NCBI GenBank assembly: GCA_037783545.1 | Contig: JBBELK010000093.1 | Location: forward strand, 682,001-746,000 | Source: Henricia sp. BOLD:AAB3569 | Lineage: Eukaryota > Echinodermata > Asteroidea > Spinulosida > Echinasteridae | Length of the DNA stretch: 64,000 bases | Direction of reading: 5' to 3' | Shown here: positions 42,601 through 54,600 of the stretch, piece after piece | Position numbering within the stretch: the first letter of the stretch is position 1 | How the letters are laid out: each line of letters opens with the position of its first letter | The notes under the pieces: model-generated | Databases searched by the model: none | The model's input: only the letters and a program-made list of their open reading frames with translations | What the model was told of the DNA's origin: nothing | Position numbers and translations under genes: made by a program

Positions 42601-45600
42601 CCATGACAACCATTTGCATGCACGCATCATGCGTACAGAACATCACCGATAGACACAATTCTATTCACGTGAAATAGCTATTACAGGCTCTCGTGTCAAC
42701 CTGAAGTGAAAGGCGCTACCTTCAGATTCTGGTGAATTTCTCGTAAATGAATGATTCTTCTCCATATTTTAGTTTTGGAATTTATGAAGGTACTTAAAAA
42801 CTTTATTTCCTTTTAATGACAAGTGCATCAGATTGTTTATTGCACCAAGAGAGAACAGAAAGTAAAATGCGCCACGTTAGAAGCCACGCCACGTCAGGGG
42901 ACATCAACAATATACTCAATGCTCTTCCCGAGAACACGCTAAATCCTCATAGCGTGCTCGGGTCCGATTTCAACCCACTACTTCCTACGTACTTGGCAAA
43001 CGTCTTAACCACTCGACCAACGACCTCGATGATGCCGAATAGTGTGTTCGATAGTCAGGAGGATCCTGCACCGAATGGCGATTCGAGTGCCATGCTTATT
43101 CGGCTGGATAGATGCAATGTACATGTACAGTGTGTATGTGTGCTATACAAGAAAAAACATTATTACTATAACAATAGGCCTACTGTACACAACAAAACCC
43201 TTTCTTACCAGAGTTGCTGACCAGTGAGTACACTGCAGTACAGGATGCAATGAAGACGCCAACCTCGGTATCGCCGTAAACCCTGAGACTAGCCAATACT
43301 GCATTCTCGATGCTGGGAAAGAAAGATATGAAGTACAGTGAAACTAGTGTTGTGGCCACTCTTGGGACCATAACAAAAAACTGGCCACTATAAACGGGTG
43401 GCCCTTTATAAAGGTTGCATTAGCATTATACACATGGCATTTGAGACCAAAGACGGGTGGCCAGTATAAACAGGTGGCTTCTTTATCAGGGTGGCCTTAG
43501 TAGCCGGTTTCACTGTAAAACGCCACCAATAGTGAAGGTGGGTCTTTCCACAGTAAAGGGGGCATTTTGGCAACACAGACCATTTTTTGAGGAAACACTT
43601 GTTACATTTTAGGCCGTCCCGGTTACGAGCTTATATTGGAAATTTGTACACAGGTTTTTAGAAAGGCATGTTGACACACTATTTGTAACCCTTTTTGGGC
43701 CCAAGTTATCTCTTCAGAACAACTGAAACTTATTTCTTCTATTTTAAGACCAGACAAAGGTATTTTCTGGAAAATATGGTATGTGTTGCCAAAATGGCTC
43801 CTTTACCGTGGAAAGACTCGGGTACGGTTGAAAACACTGAAGTATGTGACTAAATCCATTGCAAGCATCAGTCAGTCCTTAAACCACAATTTCAAATTGT
43901 GACTTCTTTAAAGGATAGAGGTCTGGACTACATAACTTATAAATTTTAACACAGATCGATCACAGACTGACTGATTTACAAACCTGCAATCTATTCCCTT
44001 AAGAACCTGAGGTCTTGCTTCAAGCAGTTTGTTCAGGGCTGTACAACAGGCTTCCTATTGGGGAACAACAAATTTATTTTTAAAAATCCTCTTCATCGCA
44101 TTCAAGGCCCATTGTCTCATTTGCAATGACCCAATTTTGGTTTTCATGAGTTGAAAAGAAAAACCTTACCCAAAGTGATGATAGCAATGGTAACACCACA
44201 TGAATTAATTTCCGTCCAAAATGGTATTTCATGTTGGAAATTGACAACCGAAGGTGGTTTTCTGATAAAGTCCCTTGCACAGGACTTTTTTACCATTCAC
44301 TTGTACACAAAATCTGTATAGATTGTTAAGGTTTTTTGAAGCATTGATGCATCTAAAGCCCGCCGCACACATGAGGTATTTTGCTGAGCAAATGGTCATT
44401 CGTGGCCGTTTGCACTTACATGTAGCTCACTGTGTGCAGTGAAATATAAATGGCATGGGGTTGATTCACGGACCACTACGATCCCTTGTAACTCCAGGTA
44501 GCCCATTCTATACCGATGTTGCTCAGTATATTTGTTCGAGTAACGAATTCAAGATACTTGGAATGAGTTAAATGCTGCAAATTATCTGATTTTGAACTGT
44601 AACTTAGAAAGAGTTTGGTGAAATCCACCCTACATCATATTCAGATGTCTCCTGCTAAAACGTTATCGGAAATAAAAGGTAAACACCTTTTTTGGATGCT
44701 AAAAAGGGATTTTTTTATCTAATCCCCTTAACCCCGAGTAATATAGCATTCAAGCTAGTGCAAGGACACAGGATCATAACAGCTGACCTGACAATAATCA
44801 CTGTCCAAATGGAGAGTCATCCCCATGAAGATGTCTTGCAGCCAGTTGGTTTCCACTGCAGGGAGGTCGGCAGTACTTGAACTTGAAGCTCTTACGATGG
44901 CATCGGCTAAGGGTTGAAAAACAGTCATAAGAGGAACTGAAATGCACCACTGCAAGTAACTGAATAGGGCAAAAGTGATACTTTATACACCCAACACAAA
45001 AATTTAGTTCCTGTCTAATACTTTTTGATGTAACTCAAAAACTATTTTATTGATTTTTGTCATTCAAAAAGTGATGTGTGCACCGATGTCTTACGCACAC
45101 AATGAGTGGTTTATGTTGGCCAGTAGACACCGTTTTCACTAAGAAATCGTGCATTTTATGAAATTTTGCGTCAAAACAGAAGTTGCACTTTTATCAATAT
45201 TGTTCACTTTTACACACTGAAAAATTGTTTTCTGGCCGTTATTACCCCTTGTCGTAACTTCTGTAACCATTTTGTACTCCTTGTCGTAACTTCTGTAACA
45301 ATTATTACCCCTTGTCGTAACTTCTGCAAGAACTGTTTATGGCCACTTTTCTTGCAAGACGATTTATAAAATAACATACATTTGCCAAAATCAAAGACTG
45401 GAGAGCGCCTTAGCTATTTTAGAGTTATGAGTAATTAATCTCCTTTTTCAAGGATATACCGTAAGTCGAGACTTACTGAGTTTGGCAAGAATGTAGAAAC
45501 CCGTCGTCTGTATTTCAACACTACCGCGGAATTGTCTGATGCCGGACAGGACAAGCTGGGATGTGCCATTCACTTCCAGTAACTGCTGGCTCTCAACTGT

Positions 45601-48600
45601 AGAAAGCAACGATGTATTGAAGCATTAGCTTTAAGCCTCAAATAAAATCTGACGATGTACTTTAAAGGCCCATCGTATCATTTGCAATGACCCAATTTTG
45701 TTTTTCATGAGTTGACAAGAAAAACCTTACTCAAAGTGTTGATAGCAATGGTAACAAACACCACGTTAATTTATTTTCGTCCAAAATGGTATTTCATGCT
45801 GGAAATTGACAACCGAAGGTGGGTTTCTAAAAAGGTCCTGTGGAACATTTTACCATTCACTTGTACACAAAATCCATACATGATTTTCAAGGTTTTCTGA
45901 AGCACTGATGCACCTAAGTATAGCTAACATTTCTTCAGGATAGTTTACCAACATTTTTCCTTAAATATGTTGCACTCTTATTTCAGAATCTGTAAAACAA
46001 TTATCTTGGAAATGATACAGTGGCCATTAAGGTTAAATATATATTTTTTTCTAAATAGAAGAATTAACTTGTTCTAAAAAAATAGTGTAGGCCCCAAAGG
46101 GTAACAGACTTTCCATTGACTTACACCGCAAGAACACACTTCTGGGACATTTTGGTAGACTATTTATAATATTGTTTTACGGCAACTGAATAAAAAGGGC
46201 ACCGCGAAATGTTCAGGAGGGCATTGCTCCCAACTGGCACTGCTTACAGGCGCATTTTTTGCAGTTAGCAAAATAAAGGACAGAAAGTTCCGAATTGTCA
46301 ACGTACTGTCTATTGCTACTGTATTGATGAGGGCAAAGCATGCCATCTGGACTCTCTCGTTCTTAGGGAAGTTCCTCATGCAAGCAAGGAGTAACCTGTG
46401 AGAATCCTGGAGAAGAATGTCGTAGTTTTCCTCTGCAGAAAACAAATAAAATCACAGAAAGGAAAAAATTTTAGCAAACCCTCAGACAAAATCAGAATAG
46501 GGAAAGACAGAAGTACGGAAATTCTCTGGGAAACTTCTGGCAAGTATTTTATAACAGTCATGAATTTAACTGTTAAAGGTAGTACATGTATACATGATTG
46601 GTAAACTGTTACAAATAGTTTTATCCTGTGTGATTGAAGGTACGCATGATTAAAACCAACCTTCGTCTAACCTTTGAGAAAACAGTCAAAAAATGATTTA
46701 CAATGACTTCGCCCTGAACCACCTCGCTCTGAACCACGGCCTGTGCATGAATTTGTTTTGGGGCGAAGTGGCATTTGGGCGAGGTAGTGTTTGGACGAAG
46801 TGGTTTTGGGTCGAAATGGCCTTTGGGTGAAGTGCTTCAGGATGAAGTGGTCCAGGGCGAGGTGGTTTTGGGGCGAAATTAATTTACGTCTCGAGAGACG
46901 AAAAATAATTGTTTTGCTCATTTTTCAAAGATTATAGCACTTCAGACAAAACCATTTCAGGGGAAGTGTTACAGCAAACAAATATTATGGGTTAAATCCA
47001 TTTACTGATGTAGTCATTACGTACGTCACATTTGATCTTGGAAAAACTTAAACCTTTCAACTGAAAGACGGGACTGAAACAATTCATGGACTGACAGAAA
47101 TAACTGCTCGCAAGTCGTATGTTTACACATACCAGAGCCAGCCAGAACAGCCAATAGCAGGAGACCTTCTTCTTGGACACCGGCATCATCAGGGTGATTT
47201 CTTACGGCATCAATGATTGGACAGTGTTTCTTGGCATCTACAAAGTCAACCTGAAGTCCGCAATCTGTGGTCACATTAAAGAGAATAAATGACACAAGGC
47301 TGCTAAATTAGTCTTCACAGGAAAAAAACAAAACAATTTCTTAATAAAAGTTTTAGCGATCTTCAATTAAAGAAATGTCCTGCCCCAATTAGCCGGAACT
47401 TTTTATTTTGTATGTCACAAATGTACCCTGTTACAGTGAAAGACCCAAATTACAGAAATCTACAGAATGTGTCGTTTGAAAACTAATTAGAATAGGGCCA
47501 AGGAATGCAAAATATTCCTACGAGTTCATATACATTTACTGCCAAGTTTTCAAATACATTACCAACACCCGAAGAATACTACACAGTAGACACAGTCTGA
47601 ACTACGCACATACAACACAGTTTCTAAAAGCCTAAGGTTTATATTTTTCTGTTGTTTATTTTGATCAGTTGCGCTACCATGCAACACAGAGAAGAATTGG
47701 GTCTATAGACAAAATTTGTGCCTTATAGCTCACCTGGTAAAGCATCTGCCCGGTGAGTCATCTCAGAGGTCTCGGGTTTTAATCCCGATAAGGCCCTTAT
47801 TTTTCTCTCATGCCAAGTTTTGTTGTTTCATTTCAATGGTGATTAGGCACCATACCAGTTTTTGTGTTCATTGTTTTTTCTGGAGGAAAGTTTTGAAGCT
47901 ACATGTACAGTACAAAAAACTTAATCAAATTTCCCTCAAACATGCCCACCTTCAGCCAATAGTTGTCTGAGAGCCTGAAAAGCCACCTTATGTAGGTCTG
48001 GATTTCCTTCAAAGGTCTTCATTGTTTGCACAATAGCATCCAGTATTTGCTCCTCCAGAAGGTAATTGCAAATGTTGGCTAAAGAAATATGAAAAATATT
48101 GTCAAATTTAGAAACAATAGGAAACAAAAAGCTTGCAAAATGTTTCATATTCAATAGAAGATTACATGTACGCCGCGGCATAGAAATCGTCGCCGACACC
48201 ATGAAGTGACACCTAAATGTACATGTACTTCTGTTACAGTTCGTGAAAACCACACAGTGGGGGACAAGTTTTCACGAACTGTACTCAAAACACCTGAATT
48301 TTTGTTTCCACGAACTGACAGACACCCAAGAAAACGTTGAATTTATTGGGGAAACAAGCTTTTAAAATGCTCGATACGGGGGGGAGGGGGTAGGGGGTGT
48401 AGGGGGTGTAGGGGGTGTAGGGGGGGGGGGGGTAGAGGACTGGGGAAAGGGGGTGCAACAATTTTTCAAAAAATGCCTTGTAGAAATTTCAGCCACATTT
48501 ATGCAGTAGTACTTCAGGAAACCTGAAAAATCTATGCATGTTTTTGTGTGTAAATGAATGGTTAAAAAGACAACTCTTTTAAAAACCCACCTTCAGTTGG

Positions 48601-51600
48601 AAATTCTTCCACAAAGGTATATCATTTTACACGGGAAAAAATCATGTGGTGTTTGTTACCATTGCAATCAACACTTTCTTGTCAACCCGTTTAGTAAAAT
48701 TTTATGTAACCGCAAATGATGCATTGAGGCTTTGATTACTATGGAGTGGTAGCACCACCACTCCAACTCTTTGCGGGAATCAATAAACTATTTTAGTTTG
48801 TTGGGAAAACTTTTCTTTTTCTGTTCTTTTTGAGATTTAACTCCATTGCGTGAACCACCAATATCATGCACTACGCCCTTTTTGTCTAAAGCTACAATGT
48901 ACAACAAATGTAGTTATAGCAATATTTCAGATGTCAAACAGTCTCGTTCCTTTACCTGACATGGCAAGAAATGTGATAACCTTCAAAGCAGCGATCTGGA
49001 CACCAGGATCCTGGGTATGTTTGTTCATGATCTCCAGAACATCTCTGTGAACACAAGCAAATTTTTCAATTCATGATCAAAACCTCAGGAAAGAGTTTAT
49101 ATTCAGTCAAATAAATGTTGAAATACACATATATCGTTGACATAATGTAAACCAACCGTAATATAGGGTGTTAAAAAAAAAAGGTAATATAACTTTAAAA
49201 AGTTGTTTTGACCAGACTATAAGTTTGACAGTAAAAAGCATGATAGCAAGCTTAAAGCAGAAGTTATGTGCTTTCCAATCATGATACCTTTCTCATTTTC
49301 CTAGGGTCACGCACCACTGAGCAGCATTGTCTTGAAATTGAGATGCTAAATAGGGTAAAAATCCAACAAGATCACCTTCAAGAACTCTTTCGTGAGTGAG
49401 TAATTGCCATAAATCACCCCTTCGAATGGCCCCCCAGGTCACCAGACCTCACCCCTTGCGACTTCTTTTTGTGGGGCCATTTAATGAACAAAGTTTTCAC
49501 AATGCCACCGCACAACATGCAGGATCTGCGTGACAGGATTCAGCGAGAGGTAGACAGTTTGCGAGAGGATCCCGACACCGTGAGACGAGCTGTGAATGAC
49601 ATGCCCTGTCGATGTGTCAACTTTGATTGGAGAGAGGAGGTGGACACTTGGAGGTTCGTGGTGAATAAAAAAAGTGTGAAGTGTGAATGAATAACTGAAT
49701 AAGAATGTCATTCAATTTTGTACGTCAATTCTGTTCGATTTGGTTAAACATGAAAGTGAACCAACCCCTATTTTGCACCTCAATGTCAAGACAATGGTGA
49801 TTTAAGATGCTAACATGCTTTTTAAACTCATCGCAAGTTTCTTGAAATCGTTCTTAGGATGCATCGCGAGTTACGGAGCGGTAACCAATCGCATCTCGAG
49901 TTACCAAGGATCGTAAGCGTTACTGATGAAATCGACCGTACCCCTGGTTTATAATAATGAAGTGAGTATTAAAAAAATGATTAAACACCAATTTCTTTTT
50001 AAAACACCTGCATAATTTCCTATAAAAAGGTACCAGATAAAAATCATGTGTTTGTAATGTCTATTGTTGCTATTAATGATATCAACAATGAGTTAGGTTT
50101 TTTTCTATCAACATGTTTGCTTTATTACCAGGTGCAGTATTTGTGTCCCAATGCCCGCCAAGAACATAAATTACATTTGTTTTATTTATTCCTCCCCACC
50201 CCCACCCCCACCCCCACCCCCACCCCCACCCCCACCCCCACCCCCACCCCCACCCCCACCCCCACCCCCACCCCCACTCCCCCCCCCACACCCCACACCC
50301 CAAGAATTTTGTGTGTTGATCATTTCATTTCCACTACAATTAAATTTCGCACCAAAGCTTGCGGTCGTCGTTGTGCAACTCTACTGACTTTGAACTGTTA
50401 GTGCTACTTTGAGAGTCAATATCAAGTTAATTATTAATTGCCGAACTAAACAAGAGGTGGCCAACTTTAAAAATAGCCCCAGCAGATGTGCCAATAGAAG
50501 GGTATTCCCATGGGTACACAAAGGCAATAAAGTGGAGTCACACCATCCACAAAGTAAATAAGAGCATTACCACAGAACAAAGGAATTTTCCAGGGTAAAG
50601 TTTGTACCCCAAGGAGACCACATGTGAGTACTAAATGATGTCAGCACTTTATAGTACATGTGTACATTTACTACGTGTCAAAAAAACCTGTCCTACTTTT
50701 GATCTTAAATAACTTGTTCATTTTATAACATATTATAACAAAAATTTTAGATCATGTAAACAAGGCCTGACAAATTTTATTAAGTGAGTTTTATCAGTTT
50801 TGGACGAGAGGTTGAGATTTAAAAGCAACACGAAAAAAAACATAAATTTCAGAATTTGACACTTTCGACTAAGCATCCTCCATTGTAAATATTGCATTTG
50901 TCTTTACTTTGTTGCGTTGTGCTCCCATGCAACACCAACAAAAATTGAGTTTATAAGTGAGTACATGTATACCACTGTGCCTTATAGCATTGTGCCAAAC
51001 GAATCGAACATTCGAATATTCGATCTTCCATCAAATGTTCAAATAGCATTTTACCGAATCAAGTATTTGGTATGACTTTTTTTATGTGCAAATAACCCAC
51101 CTAGACCAAATCAAACATATCATCCAGTTCGAAAGTGTTTTAGAATGAATATCCTGTGGGTGCATTAATACAGGATGTTTTTTATTATTAAATAACACAG
51201 CCCTTTTTGTTGCCGAAACAGCCGCTTTCTTTGATGTCACTTTGATGTCCAGTATACAACATAGGACTTATGGTTTGTACTGGGCTAAGCCAACATTAAT
51301 TTACGCAAAAAGCAAAAAAATGTACCGCCCCCAACCATAGACCTCACATTTTATTTTGCATAATGGATCCCGCCCATTCAGTTTTTCCCGTTTATAAAGT
51401 AACTTCAGCTCAAACCATAGCTTCAATGTTGTAACTTGTACACTGGACTTATGGCTATTCGAGCATGCAGCGAGGCAGCTGATTCAGCGTCGAAGAAGTC
51501 TGCTGAAAGAATCGAAAACATCCTGCACAGCACTTATGTGGGTACAGTATAATCTATAGTAGTACTTAGTACACTCTGAACAAATTTAGATTCGGATAAC

Positions 51601-54600
51601 ACTGCAAAAAAATGGGCGAAAATTTATGAAAAAGTTCACGGATCTAGTATCGAATATTTGCAAAAATTAATCGAATTTCAAATATTCAAAAATGCACAGG
51701 CCTGGTGCCTTAAAGCTCATCAGCTGGTAGAGCAACTGCCCGATGAGTCAGAGGTCTCAGGTTTGAATCTCAAAGCCCAAATGATTTTTCTCTCAATTCA
51801 TATGTTTGGTTGTTTCATATTAATGGTGATTAGGCACCATACTAAATATTCCGTTCATCCTAATGTAGGTGGATCTTTCCACAGTAAAGAGGGCATTTTC
51901 GCAACACAGACCATATTTTCGAGGGAAAACCTTTGTCTGGTCTCAAAATAAAATAAATAAGTTTAAGTTGTTCTAAAGAGATAACTTAGGGCCAAAAAGG
52001 TTACAAATAGTGTGACAATTGTGTACAAATTTCCAATTGTGTACAAATTTGACTGGGACGGACACTTGTTACATTTTAGGCCGTCCCAGTTACAAGCGTA
52101 TTATTGGAAATTTGTACACAGGGTTTTTAGAAAGGCATGTTGTCACACTATTTGTAACCCTCTTTGGGCCTAAGTCAGAAAAACTGAAATTTATTTCTTT
52201 TATTTTGAGACCAGACAAAGGTATTTTCTAGAAAATACCTTTGTTGCCAAAATGCCCCCTTTACTGTGGAAAGACTCATGTCTTGTTACATATTTAACAG
52301 GTTCCCTGGCCATTAAAACACACACAAACTTACTGGTGCACATTGTGGTTTTGGATGAGCTCTCTCAGCTTGTTGCTTGCACTCATCATGACGGCGAGGG
52401 CTTCAAAGCCAGTCTGTGAAGAAGATAACATCAAAAGGCTATATAACAAACCCCGATTAATCAATTACTGTACGGCGTTTGGTGTATGCAGGTCCACTTG
52501 ATTTGAATTTCCAACAATAGGAAAGCTATATATCTTGCCAGATGCACGTGTTGGATGCCAATAAGTACATGTATATGAAGAGCAGCATCAGTATCGAACT
52601 TGTGGTTGTATATGGTATACCTGGTACAAAATGTATCAAAATACAGCAGCAACTGGATGAAAACATCAGCATGTTTACTTGACCCAAGATGCAAATATGA
52701 TATTTTTATCCAATCTAATATCTAGAGATATAAATCTCTTGAAAGATTTATGACCTCCACTTCCCCCTGCAGAGCTGCCAACCCTTCAGGATTTTGCCAA
52801 ATATTCCATGCAAAATGACTGATCCTGCAACTCCCGACTCAGATAAAAACCCTCCTAATATTTGTCAGAGCTAAGAACTTCAAAACATTTTAGACATGTG
52901 TCTGAAGTCAGGAAATCAAACTATTTTCCGGGTTTCTTCACCAAAAATCTGGGAGAGTTGGCAGCTCTGCCCTTGTCGTGACCCTGTGGACATCACCTGT
53001 CATGCCCATGACCTGCTGACAGAAAAAAAGGGAAACAAGGCCAAGGCCAAGGCCATACAGTATGGCCAATACAAGCCAAGGCTTTTGGGGTTGCTAAAAT
53101 TATTATTGATTTACCTTTCCCAGACAGTAAAAAAAGTTTCAAAGTCATGTGTGTATTTGTTCACATGTGCGTGGGTTCTCAGACTTGTTGTGAACAAATA
53201 TATATTTTAGCACGTACTTTTGTGCCTTTGGCTAAAACATTGACTGTTAAAATGATTTGCCAGCCGTAACTGTTATCATGAATATAGACAAGTTTCTATT
53301 ACGGGTAATTCCCAAAATTAGGGGTCCAAATTTGTTGGTGTCCCAGTTACGTAAGACACTCTTTGCTTCAAAAATCACCACTCATGATCATAAATTCTCA
53401 GTAATGGACTGTGGCCTGTGATTATAGGGGGCAGCATCATTTTCTTCTATATTTTGTTCTCTGATTCCTGAAAAATATTCAAAACAAAAGACCATAAAAG
53501 CTCATAATTTGTTCCATGGTATTGAATAGGAGTTTGGTGTCCCGGGTTACTGTACGCCAATGAAAATTGGCTGTAGGATGAGTTTGCATTAACCTTGGTG
53601 CCATATCTACACACAAATTAAATTCAAGTGGCATTTGTTGAAATAAAAACTATTATTTTCTACTGGGAAACCACTTTCAATCACTAAAAACACTTGGAAA
53701 TCTTAAAAAGCATGTCACACTTCTGGACCCCTAAGTTTGGGAATGACCCATACACCAACTCTACAAAGAGAACTGTACTGGAGACAAAGCTACATGTACA
53801 TGTATGTGGGTCTAATTTCCACAGTAAAGGGGGCATTTTGGCAACACAGACAATATTTTCTAAAAGGAAAAACCTTTGTCTGGTCTCAAAATAAAAGAAA
53901 TAAGTTGAAGTTGTTCTGAAGAGACAACTCAGGCCCAAAAAGGGTTACAAATAGTGTGACAACATGCCTTTCTAAAAACTCTGTGTACAAATTTCCAATA
54001 TACATGTTCGCTCGTAACCGGGACGGACACTTGTGTTACATTTTAGGCCGTCCCAGTTACGAGCGTATATTTGAAATTTTTACACAGGGTTTTTAGAAAG
54101 GCATGTTGTCACACTATTTGTAATCCTTTTGGGGCCTAAGTTTTCTCTTCAGCACCATTACTTACCTCCATTTAATTTACTCACTGTTTTATCAAGCAAA
54201 TAGTTTCCCAATGTTACGACCAAATTTTCTGACAAAATATAATCCGCAAGTAATTTCTCGAGACATCTTTATTATCCGACCACTCCACAAGAACTGGCTG
54301 GCAGTGTTATGAAAAGTTTAATTTTAATATCCAGTTTCCCCTAAAACTTAATTTGGCATCGGCCCCAGTTCTTTATCAGCCATGCATATGGGCCTATACT
54401 CTGGGGAAGCAATTTATTAGTCAAAATTGGGAGAGAAAGTTAAGAGAAAGATAGAGGGGAGGGAGCGTGCTGGGCCAAGGGTCATTTTCAAGGCAAGCGT
54501 GCTCTTTGTTATGTCTATGATTGGCTAGTTTGGGTAATGTGCTAACTCGGTGCACATCTTGGTTGCTGCTAGTACATGTATTAAACACAATGACAAAGAC

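Noticed and set aside
50048-50401. Open frames rich in Pro-Thr or Trp-Gly
   Set aside because: They are translations of the CCCCCA hexanucleotide array in different frames and strands.
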